This document shows, piece by piece, positions 36,766-47,423 of a DNA stretch of 64,000 bases. This DNA comes from Hordeum vulgare subsp. vulgare (taxonomy: Eukaryota; Streptophyta; Magnoliopsida; Poales; Poaceae): NCBI RefSeq assembly GCF_904849725.1, contig NC_058519.1, forward strand, positions 106,008,881 through 106,072,880, given 5' to 3'. Every line of letters starts with the position of its first letter. Within the stretch, counting starts at the first letter, position 1. The notes beneath the pieces were generated by a model. It did not search any database. It was not told the origin of the DNA and saw only the letters and a list, made by a program, of their open reading frames with translations. The translations under genes were made by a program, and so were the position numbers.

Positions 36766-37919
36766 CTACTCCATTTTAGCTTTCTTCCCATGTGGACAAT
36801 CACTAGCATAATGTCCTGCTTCCTTGCAACGAAAGCAAATGAGTTCGGACAAGTCTCGAGGGTTCTTAGTGTTTTCTTTTGCTCCTTGGGTTTCCTGCTT
36901 CCTTCCTGGGCACATATTGATGTAGTGGCCCAACTCTTTACACTTGAAACATCTGATATGACTCAGGTCCTTATGTGCAGGGATTTGACTCTGGCTGGTG
37001 TATTTTCTCTTCTTTCCGGACTCCTTCATTTTGGCCAATTCTTCTATTTCAAGTGGATCAAACTCTACTTTTTACATCGGGAAGTTTCCCAAATACTCTT
37101 GGCTTTTATTCATGCACTCATGTGTCCTTCCTCTCCACATGAGTAACAGGCATTGGAGAAAAATCTGGTTAGGCTCTGTCCATCAGGGTCTCCAATATTT
37201 TCCTTCATCACATGTTCTTCTAAAATCTTCTTCGTGAGTGTTTCCTCCATTGCTTCTTTCTGCTGCTTGACAACTTGTTGCACCTTGGGGTAAATGTAAC
37301 ACTGGGCTGGGTAGTGGGTGGTTCCTTCACACAAGAAACAAGTCACCTGACTAGTTGGGCATTCCTCCGCTGGGTGATTCTCTTCACAATGAGTGCATCC
37401 ATCCTTGTGTTCCTCCTGGGTGTGTCCTATTTATCCACAGATCTTGCATGCACAAGTCTTCTTCTTCGGACTATCATAGCACTTCTGAATAAGACGGGAT
37501 CTTAACAGAGTCTTCTTGAATTCGTCCCAAGTTTCTGCTCCACTAAATCCTTGTATGGCATGATGCATTTTCCACCAGATAGCAGCACCTTGGTTAAAGT
37601 ACTGAAGAGCGTGTGCCACTTCATATTTGCTTGAAATCAAATTGTTCCCGAAGTGGTTCTCCATGTTCTGAATCCATATATCAGCCTCCAGCTAGGTCAT
37701 TGGTCCAGCGATTACAAGTCCAGCTTCATACTCCATCAGGTAGGGTTGAGGTTTTGGGGATGAGATCGGTAAGAGAGAGAGGGAGATACACAGAATACAA
37801 ACAATATTTTTGAGAATAGGTTTTATTTGTGGCTGTCGGAAAACACACACCAATGACGGCTCACAAATCATCGTATCTAACGTGGGTATATAACAGGGGT
37901 TTGGACTTCTAATGGTCAT
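36766..37919 (-). pseudogene. gag: Gag-like protein with about six zinc-knuckle motifs
   Basis: One frame runs from 37919 to 37110 with stops at about 37692 and 37431, then shifts near 37110 and ends at 36766. The capsid part has LEADIWIQNMENHFG, ALQYFNQGAAIWWKM and TWDEFKKTLLRSR, typical of Ty3/gypsy gag. Downstream are cysteine motifs: CKICGxIGHTQEEH (broken by a stop), CTHCEENHPAEEC, CFLCEGTTHYPAQC, CYSCGEEGH (end shifted), CFKCKELGHYINMC and CFRCKEAGHYASDC. The Tekay gag in this window has just one. The region 37920-38216 upstream is leader without a supported gene, and 36366-36765 is spacer. Confidence 0.75.
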
Positions 37920-38216
37920 ATAAATATTCGAACGCTTCAGGGTCTTCGAATTCTTTGGGTCTTGAGAGTATTCAATTGGCGCAGCTTCAATTCTTCAAAT
38001 GCATGATGAAATCCTTTTTACTTTGAAGTGGGACTCAGTTGATCCATCATGTGGTCAAAGGGGTAAGGGTATTGTCTAACTATTTGAGGTGAGAGAGAAC
38101 ATTTGATCAAATCAGAAGGGATGAGAAGTAAAGGATGTTCTTGGAAATAAAATTTTAGAGAGATCCTATCCTAAGAAATTTCCAGTTTCTATGGTCACGT
38201 CCTACACGCAACATGT

Positions 38217-38228
38217 GCTCTGATACCA
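38217..38228 (-). other. Primer-binding site of the non-autonomous element
   Basis: The minus strand reads TGGTATCAGAGC, a perfect initiator tRNA-Met primer site, 8 bases from the LTR end. Confidence 0.85.
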
Positions 38229-38236
38229 TATCTGTA

Positions 38237-41200
38237 TGTAGCAACCCGACTAAAAACGAGTCAAGCCTCTGTGCATCTATGCCCTCCCTAGATCAGTATG
38301 CTGGCACACATAGTACATCAATGTATATATCAAAGTGTAATCACATGTAAATAACGTAAAACTGATATATACCTCAAAATCTCAATGGAAACAGTCAAGG
38401 GAGTGGAGTCCCAATAAACACCAACGGCAAGTTGAGTGCAGACCGTAACCCAGAATCGTACTCTTACTCGTCGAAGAAAGTATCTGCAACATAAGACGTT
38501 GCAGCCCTGTAGGTCAGCATATTGAATATGCCGGCAAGTCACAAAAGAGAGGGGTAAAAATATCATCTATACTATATGCATATATGGGAGGTGGGGCTGT
38601 GAGTTTTTAGCAGAAAGCAAAGTTTTCTCCTACAACAAGAGAGGGGCTAAAAGCAAAAATATTACTACGTTGTTGGTTGTTAATGAGATGGTTCCGCCAA
38701 CCAGTTCTCATACCCAAGTTATAAATATTACTCACATCAAGTATATATAATGGTGTTGAGAATTCCTGATAGTTTCAGTTCCTTTGGCTCATGTTGTCCG
38801 TGACCGTGGACACGGCTAATCGATTAGGTTTGAGTACTCTGCAGAGTTTTGCCCACGTTCCCCACAAGATTTGATCGCCTCCGTGTATGTCCTCGCACTT
38901 CTGGGTGTTTGAAGACCGGATGATCAAAACATGGTCTTTCAACGGGTTCCTCTGATCCTCTGACGATGCCCATCCAATCCTATCGTTCTTCTACGTCTCG
39001 TAGCACCGCATGTCCAGAGTCACCATGTTGTCCAACCAAGCCAGAGCCCATAATGTCTTGTGGCTGTGTAGGTAAGCCTTGGGTCTTGAAAATATTCGTC
39101 CGTCTCTTTGGGCCTGGGTGAAGCTTTCCACAAGATGTCATGGCGCTTCCCCATGCATCCCGGTTGTCCACAGTTTCTCGAGGGAGCCCATCTATACCGT
39201 CCTTCACCCAAAGGTATATTTCGTTCTGAGGTCTTGCAAGTCTTGGGGTCTTCAAGTCTTGATTATTAAGTTCTCACAACACTCATGGTAAACACTCAAC
39301 CAAAACCCCGTCTACTAGGAGCATAGCATAATAACGTCCCGGCCAAAGTAACAAGGGGTGGGTGCCTACCACATGATACTACATCAAGATCCAAAATTTC
39401 CAAGTACCTACTTTGCATGCAATTGGGTGAAGAAAGGTAGAACTACAATGCATATAAAACATAGGTAATAATATGATCAACGTGACTTGCCTGGTGAGGT
39501 TGATGAAGAAGAATTATCGTTCTCGAGAAATAACTTGATAGAACTATTCGTCACTCTCCGATGAAATCTATATAATCAAACATAGTATTCAAATAAGCAC
39601 TCACACTAGCAATCATTCTAGCAATAAAAAAACAAACAACAATAAAAGTTGATGCAATCAAAACAATAAGAAAGATCGAATAAGAATCCAAAGAAAATTT
39701 CAGAGAAAACTAGGGAGTCTTCTACTACATCAAACAGTCGATAGTTTTTGTTTCCAATCAAACTTAACAGCAAACAAAACACTAAAATAGCAAAAAAGAA
39801 AATATATAATTAACCAACATAACACAAAGTATTTTCATAAAACAATATTATTTTGAAAATATTTTCATATAGGACATCTAACTAGCAATGAAATCAATTT
39901 GCAAGTTATTACCGAACTAGAATTGATTTCATGCTATCAAATGACAATAAATAAAACAAAAATAATTTTGATTGAAATACTAATGTTAACACACAGAAAA
40001 CAAGTAAAATTTATCTACTGATATAAAATTAAATTAAATTAAAACAATTGAAACAAAAGAAATAGGAAAACTCCTAAAAGAACTAAAACAGAATCTGTTT
40101 TGGTAAAAACCCCAAGTAAAAATATTTTAAAAACAATGAAACTTAAACTACTGAAATATATGATCAATAGTAAACAGTAGCAAAAATAATTAACTTAAAA
40201 GCTATTTTTAAACTCCCGATATAAGCAAAACAATATTTAAATCAAATCTGATCTAATTCAAATTTTATAAATCCAAACATAGAAAAAATATATATTTTCA
40301 GAAACTACAAGAAATTTTGAATCTAACGCAAAAAGAATTGCCTAATTCGGAGTTATAGACTAATAGATATGAATTTTATAAGTTTTCTCTTTTTTCTGGA
40401 AAAAATTGTGACGGGATTTTTTTGAAGCTCACCGTGGTTGGAAGGTTGGCCGTGGCTGGGAGGTTAGGAGGCGAGGTGGGGCTGCTCCGGAGAGGGGGAG
40501 GCCGATGGGGTGCTGCATGTTGGTGTAGGGGGCGACGTGGAGTACCAGGGGAGGGCTCGGCACGGAGCCTGGGCGCTGGGGAAACTCCTGTAGAGCTCGG
40601 CGAGGCAGGGAAGTGGAGGGCTGTAGCGAGGTGGCTGCGAGCAGGGAGAGGTCGTGGTGAGGGGGAAAATGGGACGAGGGGAGTCGGGGCTCTCTTATAG
40701 GGGGGTCGGGATGGAAAGGAGAGGTAGATCGGGCAAGTGGAGATTCCTGTCTCCATTGCCATGGAAAGCTTATGTACATGGGGAAAGTCACGAGAGGTAG
40801 GAGATGATGTCGGTTGGGCCAAGTTGGAAAGTCCTTAATGGGCCAGCGCAAGGTTTCCTAATAAACGAGATATCTTTACCTATTTTCAAAAACCGGAAAG
40901 GAAACGATAAAAGGGAAACCAAATAAATTCGGAATATAGAGTTTCTGTATACTAAAATTATTAGAAAAATAAAATCTAAATGATGGACATTTTTCCACGG
41001 CCAAAATAAAAACTTAAAAAAATGTTTTTCAGAAAATCCCTAAATGCTTTGTTTCTTTTTGCAAATATTTTCTCAAATAAATCTTGGGTTTCATAGCTCA
41101 AATATTTCAAAGAATATCCCCGGGTTTTGGAGGGTCATGTTTCTCCTCTCTTTTTCTTGCTTGATAAGATATGGTTCCCGGCATTCGTGAGTGAGGAAGA

Positions 41201-41462
41201 AACAAAATGCAAAGCAAAATCGAAAGGAATTCCAATGCCACCTTGATTCAAATTCTTTATAGTTGAAAAAGTCATGCTATCTCCTCTCGCTAATTTCAAA
41301 AAAAGATGAATTTGAATTCATAGGAAAAGGGGAAAGTCATTTTATTCCCTCTCATTCAGAAGTTTTTAAAAAGTTTCAAATTTCACTCAAGTTTCAATCA
41401 CTCAAACAAACAAACAATCAATCTAATAATTATATTAACATTCCAAAATTTGGGATGTCACA
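38237..41462 (-). repeat. 5' LTR of the non-autonomous element
   Basis: This 3226-bp LTR has the plus-strand ends TGTAGCAACCC and GGGATGTCACA. It pairs with 31597-34830 and is followed by GCACT. Its TATA box is at 40688-40702 (minus strand CCCCCTATAAGAGAG). Confidence 0.9.
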
Positions 41463-42442
41463 GCACTGCATCCCTCAACGGACGCCATCAAGGATTGTTT
41501 TTCTTTACTTCTCTGATGATACAACCAGTCTATTGATATTGAGTCACTGTATGGAGGTCGTTGCTATGATCAATTGTAGAGAGGAGAAAAAAAATTAAAG
41601 TATGCTTTTATTATAAGAGAGATCAAGATCATCATGGGGGGAGGTGATTCTTGCATTACGCATATTCGTTGGTAGAAATATGATTAGTCATTTCATGGCA
41701 AATTTTGGTAGGTTCCATGGCCGAATAGATGTCTGGCTAAGATCTAGTCCAGATGATATCTTGGAAATTGTTGGACGAGATTGTAACCCTTAATTTTAAG
41801 CATTGCACGAATTATTTTCGCAAAAAATATATTAATTACTCTTATCTTTTTTCGAAAGGAGGCATTTTATCGACTTTAAGGAACCGAGGACCTTAAGTTT
41901 TACAATCACTACTTCACCGAGAAGCAGTATTAAAAAAGGAATTGATAGAAGACCTAATGGCATCTTCGACATTGACCTTGAAACCACCTGCAACCATCCG
42001 GACTGGACGTGGTTTGCCATCTAATGCAATCCTACATCGGTCATCGGAGCGGTTCGGACGCACTTTCTCCCACATACCTACGACAAAATGGGGGAGGGGG
42101 CTTTGTGGGCATTCGGATAGCATCCATGTCTGCTTTTGACCACCATGGGCCACCTTAAACCCTCCCCTCCATGCATGTGCATGTTCCCGCCCGATGCCAA
42201 GTGTCTACATTCATGTCGTTGTAGAGCAGTCGCTTCATATTAGCATTGGCCCAGAGCAGATGTGACCTCTCATTGGCTTCGCCATTGAAGCGGTACGTAG
42301 TCCGGGAAGCGTCCCTGGTGTCCGGGCATGTTCAATGCTAGATACTTGCTCCTAAACAGTACAGAACATATATCTACCACATCCATTTAATGCCCTGTTC
42401 GTCCGTATGCTGCCATTAAGCAGGCTTCTGGGCTGAGAAACC
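41463..42442. other. Unassigned host sequence right of the non-autonomous element
   Basis: This starts with the GCACT duplication and continues the degenerate tandem repeat from 31400-31596. A minus-strand open frame at 42153-41914 (WEKVRPNRSDDRCRIALDGK) is embedded in sequence that looks transposon-derived, but I cannot identify it. The end at 42442 is the insertion point of a Tat-type LTR. Confidence 0.4.
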
Positions 42443-43060
42443 TGTTGGGGATGTCATCCACCGACTAGACCCGGATTACATGGGCCGGGTCTCAAGGATT
42501 TGGCAAGTTCACAAGAGACGGCCTATGAAGATCTAAAGGCCCAAACCGGGTTACTCAATGATAAACTAGACGGATCACAAATGGGCCAACAGGGACTGAA
42601 GGCCCAAGATCGGGTTTTGGTAGAAGATGACTTAGTAGGCTATCCATAAGTGGGAGACTTCCTAAGTCAAGGAGGGCCAAGACTTAGAGTAGGACTTCCA
42701 ACGCAGGTACAACTCGAAATCTATTATAAACCGGGGACCCAGAACTTGCGCCCAGTAAGCAATTGAAGTAGTGGTCTCAAAGTCTTGTTGTATAAAAGGG
42801 GGTCCCTGGATCGTCCAAAGGGGCAGATTAAATTAGAGACTCTCGAGACCTAGGTAGCGAAATAGCATCCTTATAATCGAGGTCAATACATCAAATAAGT
42901 AAAACTAGCAGGAGTAGGATTTAACCTCATCTAAGGGGCCGAACCTAGGTAAACTTTCATCTCTCATTTCCGATCAACCCTATCCAAGGCTTCACCTCGT
43001 ATTTACGGTCTCACAAGTAAGTTCTCCTATGAGGACACTTGTCGTGTCAACCCCACAACA
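42443..43060 (+). repeat. 5' LTR of a Tat-type Ty3/gypsy element
   Basis: This 618-bp LTR starts TGTTGGGGATG and ends CCCCACAACA, is followed at once by a primer-binding site and has a TATA box at 42791-42800. The size and primer site fit the Tat lineage. No 3' LTR partner was found to the right, so the element is truncated in this window. Confidence 0.75.
42791..42800 (+). promoter_or_regulatory. TATA box of the Tat-type LTR
   Basis: TATAAAAGGG lies about 270 bases before the LTR end. Confidence 0.6.
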
Positions 43061-43080
43061 GTTGACGCCCACCATGGGGC
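43061..43080 (+). other. Primer-binding site of the Tat-type element
   Basis: GTTGACGCCCACCATGGGGC is close to the TTGGCGCCCACCGTGGGGC form that Tat-lineage elements carry right after the LTR. Confidence 0.7.
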
Positions 43081-43244
43081 TCGAACCCATGACCACAAGG
43101 TTAAGAGCCAATCCGGCGCCGCCCACTGATGCAACTAGACACCTGTCCTCACAGGAATCCGTTATTTAAAGGTAACCATACCCGGCTAACTTCACGCCAC
43201 AACACAAGCCGCACCACATCCTCCTCCGTTGCACCACATCTGCC

Positions 43245-43305
43245 ATGACTGCACGTGGCAATGCTTCGTGGGAGAGACTTTCAACAAAGATGAAGCACGA
43301 GGGGA
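43245..43305 (+). pseudogene. Start of a gag-like ORF cut by the CACTA insertion
   Basis: An ATG at 43245 opens MTARGNASWERLSTKMKHEG, and the frame is cut at 43305. If the CACTA and one GGA copy are left out, the frame stays open through 56558-56788 and ends at a stop shortly after 58319. Its position after a Tat LTR and primer site suggests a gag N-terminus, but no gag domain is recognised. Confidence 0.45.
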
Positions 43306-43520
43306 CACTAGTAGGAGAAAGGCTACCAGTAGCGCTGGTTTGTCCCTTACTAGTAGCGCTGGTGCCAGCACTACGGCAATCGCGCTACAGCTAATCTGTT
43401 AGCAGTAGCGTTGTTTAATCCAGCGCTACTGGTATACACATTAGCAGTAGCGCTGAAGCAGATAAAGCGCTATTGATAACCCAGTGCTACTACTAATATT
43501 CCAGCGCTACTGCTAATGTT
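43306..43520. repeat. Left subterminal repeats of the CACTA element
   Basis: Repeated short words such as CAGTAGCGCTG, TAGCAGTAGCG and CCAGCGCTACTG occur in both orientations. Such arrays are where CACTA transposition proteins bind in known elements (En/Spm). Confidence 0.75.
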
Positions 43521-44619
43521 ACTACTTTCAATATTTAATTGTTGTCATATTAGTAGCGCCATTATATAGGTTTTCATACAGTATCATCATAATACATCAT
43601 TGTCATATAACAACTCCTCATCATCATCATTTTCGTCCATGATACATCATTTTTCTCCATGATACATCACTAATTGTTATTAATACCTAGGACCTACCCC
43701 ATTATACAATTTATCTTAAAAAATAATGTATGCAAAAGATGCAGTGAGGACAAATAGTAAATATCTTACCATCTTTCCTAAATAGATGTGACCGTAGTTC
43801 AATACGCACACTAGTATCGCACGTTTTAGTACTAATATCTCGAAGTCCACGAAAATAACCTGTCTTGCCAGTATCATGGATCCTCAAGCCATGAAACATA
43901 ATGGCATATCTCCTCACAGTTTAGTTCAGCCCCGGGGCAGTAGTAGGTGTTGTCTACCAAGCGTTGGACATGTTTGCTTGAATGGAAATAAGTTGTCAAT
44001 AGAAATTAGTTGTCAACTATTTTTAAATAAACAATATAAATTACTTAATGAATATGGTTGAGGAACTATTACTCAATATGCAAGGGTTGACTTTAGGTCT
44101 GTTGAGTCTTCCTTCCTAAACTCTTATCTTACGTATATGGTGGACAGTCCCTCACCAATTTTTCGACCGTCGATGATGGTCGCTACTCCTACTTCCCCTA
44201 GTACATAACAAATATCGAGCACAAGGAGAAGAAGGAGAAGCGACCACCATGACAATAGTCGGCATTCTTATTCTCTCATATATGATGGACACTCCCTCAC
44301 TAATTTTTCGACCGTCGATGATGGTCGCTACTCCTTCTTCCCCTTATGCCCCTCTATGTATTTGTGCGTGCTCCAAACAATAGTTTCATCGTATCATAAT
44401 AAACATGCATTATTCTCATCATAGCGTACACATAAAGTATCATGTCATATAACTCATCATCATCTTATGTACTCATCTAACAACTCATCATCATCTTAAT
44501 CATATATCAAGTTAAAATCTCGTAAAACAGAAAAAACATCATAATAGTCATCATATGCATGCATCCTAATCGATCATGCCAAGTTAATATAAACCAGAAA
44601 TACTTGTCTCTCATAAGAC

Positions 44620-45922
44620 CTAGTCCTCGCTCCTAGGTGTTATGTCATAAAACAGAATAACACCTATGTCTCCATGATGAAGCACAGAGATCAAACAGTC
44701 TCCAACTTGTGGCATGCATTCCTTCTTTATTTCTCCCCATGCTTCAATTTGGAGCCTTCTTGATTTGCGGTTAGTCGAGTATGGAGCATCGAACTCAGCC
44801 CTGAGCAGGCTTTTAATTTTCATCTGACCTTCTGGGTGCATCAACAGAGGCAATACATCATTTGGCAGTTGCTGTTGAAGAACATAATAATAACCTAGTT
44901 AGCAATGTAATCAACACCATTTATGCAATAGTAGAGCGTACTTAATTAGGAAACTCTTACCAAGATATTTTGGCGAATGTCATCCGGCCTTAACCTATGC
45001 ACTAGTGGCATGTAAAATGTATAATTTTGGCCAATTCCCAAATTATACGGGAAGTTCTCCCTAGCAACCAGGACACCAACAAGAAAATGGAGAAGAACAT
45101 CCTTCTCGTCCCAAGTTAGATGTGATCCATACATGTAGTGTGTCGTGTCAATTAATTTCCGTAATTCACTCTAAGTACCGAAATAAGCTTTAAATTATAA
45201 TTTAAAAAAATTAGTATATGGATGAACACCAAATATTTCTAAATATAGAATGCAAATTACTTGACAAATATGGTTGAGGAACTCACATGGAGGTAAAACA
45301 GGAAGCATATCGACAACCACCCAAATGTCGATGTTGCCTGGCATATTATCTTCAGGACGAAGATTGAAGGTTATTTCCATACCCTCCTGAAATCCATATG
45401 CCTTGCAAAGATTTTCCCACTTTGAGCACCATATTTCTGTGTTAAAACTGAATTAAATACTTTGATCAGAAATGGGTGACCATGTATAGTCCTCAGGTTA
45501 GCGCTCCTCGTCTCCATACGCTCGTGGTCTTCGAAACCGAGCCTCTCCAACACATATCTTCTTGCATGGCAAGGAAGGAACTAGTCGAATTGTATAAAAT
45601 AAAAATTACACATTGAAGCAAAAAACAGAAGTCATGCATGCTTAATTACAAAAAAAAACATTTGTCATCGTTGCATACGATACAAACTTTGAAGGGTCTC
45701 GTCAAGCTTCATGCTGAGGAACCTGTCGTCTCGCAGGTGCGACGTGTCGCAGATACCCCGATAGTCGCCGCAATATTCACACTCCCAATATTCATCATGA
45801 GACATTTTTCCTGTTTTAATGTGGTAATTTAACTTATAATCCATGGAACATGTTTTTAAATGCTTAAACAACAACCGTGACACTATATCGAAAGAATTGA
45901 ACATATATATAAACATAAGCAT
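44620..45922 (-). pseudogene. Second CACTA ORF (accessory protein), exon remnants
   Basis: Four blocks in one transcriptional order: 45922-45665 (WECEYCGDYRGIC, with a CxxC pair), 45553-45371 (NLRTIHGHPFLIKVFN), 45380-45195 after a one-base frame change (YGFQEGMEITFNLRPED...DMLPVLPPCEF), 45134-44946 (TWDEKDVLLHFLVG) and 44853-44620 (LQIEAWGEIKKECMPQVGD). The block with HGHPFLIKVFN and a following EGMEITF stretch looks like a plant B3-like DNA-binding fold, which I infer from shape only. It lies downstream of the transposase on the same strand. Splice sites were not resolved. Spacer 45923-46654 holds no supported gene. Confidence 0.5.
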
Positions 45923-46654
45923 GAATAATAAAAAGGGACCTATATTTGGTCGGAATGTTGATTCATTCCTATTTCTGGCAATTCCAGGTCACTCCATATG
46001 TTCTAGTTTCTAGCACTAGTCATGCCGAAATTCACGAAATTTTTTGGCATGACCTTTGCCAAAAAGTGGACATATGGAGCGCCTGAAATTTGCCGGACAC
46101 GGAAATGAATCAACATTTCGGTAAAACATAGGCCACTCGGATATAGCAACAATGAACAAGTACAACATATGGGCTAAATTCTTTTCATGAAGATGCATAA
46201 ATGTCCATACAAAAAAATTCTGGTTTCTACTTTCCATATTCAAAGATTGCATATAAAATGAGTAAGATTGCAAATAAAATTCTCGTTTCTACTTTCAATA
46301 TTCAAAATTGCATATAGAAAAATCTGGTTTCAATATTCAAAGATTGCATATAAATCATATCACTCGCATTTAAAATACACGTGATGGTTTTCCCTGAAAA
46401 TACAAAATACAAAGATTGCATATAAAATGAGTAAGAACTTGCACTTGAAATGTTTCCTTATATTTTGTTGCATCCATGCCCTTTTTATTCACCCATAATT
46501 GATTTACAAGTGACAAACATCATCATCATCAACACTAAAACCAAAACTTTCCCTAGACATAATAAAACCAAAACTTTCCCTAGACATACATATTGTAGAT
46601 TTAGCTACAAATTTTCCCTAGACATACATATTGTAGATTTTTTTCTAAAACAAA

Positions 46655-47100
46655 TTGTATGTCCCCGGTGAGGAGGGCTCCGGGGGAGGTGGGGAGGGCT
46701 CCGGTGTGGGGCGGCGGGGGAGGTGGGAAGGGCTCCGATGGGAGGCGGGGAGGGCTCCAGTGTGTGCGGTAGGGGAGGGCTCTGGTAGAGGTCGTGACGG
46801 CTCCGGTGGGGGTGGGGACAGCTCCGGTGAGGGTGGGGGAGGGCTCCGGGGGCGGCGGCGGGGGAGTGTTGTAGTGGGGGAGGGCTCCGGCGGGGTGGGG
46901 AGGGCTCCGGTGGGGGCGGCGGGGGAGGGCTTCGTCGGCGGCGGGGGGAGGGCTGCGGCGGCGGCGGGGGGCTTACCGGGGTGGGGAGGGCTTCGGCGGC
47001 GGTGGCGGAGGGGGGCTCCAGCGGCGGTGGCTTTGACAGGGGAGTGGAGCGCGTGTGGGAGATCGAGGGGGGAAAGGGAAGGAGTGGAGGGACACGGGGA
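46655..47100. repeat. GC-rich minisatellite inside the CACTA element
   Basis: Variants of GGGAGGGCTCCGGTGGGGGCGG are repeated irregularly. Both strands are open for over 150 codons simply because the unit lacks stops: proline/serine-rich on minus, glycine-rich on plus. I do not take either as a gene. G-runs on the plus strand could form G-quadruplexes. Confidence 0.7.
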
Positions 47101-47127
47101 GTTAGGGGATTCTGGGTCGGTTAACAA

Positions 47128-47212
47128 AGGTAGCAGTAGCACTAGATTGGATACATCGCTACTGCTAAGTTAGCAGTAGCGCTGAATCTAACCCACCGCT
47201 ACTGCTAAATGA
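47128..47212. repeat. Internal cluster of the CACTA subterminal word
   Basis: GTAGCAGTAGC, TCGCTACTGCTAA, TAGCAGTAGCGCTGA and CCGCTACTGCTAA occur within 85 bases, far from either end. They are the same words as in the terminal arrays at 43306-43520 and 56170-56520. Confidence 0.75.
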
Positions 47213-47423
47213 CCTAGGTCAGTTGCACTTGTTTTCTTTATTGCTTTTCTTTTTTAATTTCATTTAGTTATTTTTCTTTATTATTTTATTTGTATTACCT
47301 TTCTTTCCATTTTATTATTTTCCTTTCCTTTTTCTTTTGTATTGCTTTCTTCCTTTTTGTTTTTTTTCTCCCGACGGCCTCTTGCACGCATGCAGTCGAT
47401 GACGAGAACATCTCCCTCCCACA

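Larger units (their letters stand above)
31597..41462 (-). mobile_element. Non-autonomous LTR retrotransposon with gag but no pol, Tekay-related LTRs
   Basis: It is flanked by exact GCACT copies (31592-31596 and 41463-41467), with LTRs 31597-34830 and 38237-41462 and a 3.4-kb internal region. On the minus strand the order is primer site, gag with many zinc knuckles (37919-36766), accessory protein (36365-35954), a short pol-3'-like end and the 3' LTR. No protease, reverse transcriptase or integrase motif is seen. The LTRs share long stretches with those at 4920-8002 and 13508-16578, and the primer site and the bases before the 3' LTR are of the same type. It probably depended on a Tekay-like element for movement. 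Confidence 0.88.

Noticed and set aside
43306..43520. CRISPR-like or satellite array from short repeated words
   Set aside because: Repeats are short, in both orientations and irregularly spaced at the ends of a CACTA element, which explains them.
46645..47173. Proline-rich (minus) and glycine-rich (plus) open frames over 160 codons
   Set aside because: Product of a minisatellite without stop codons; no domain and no exon context.
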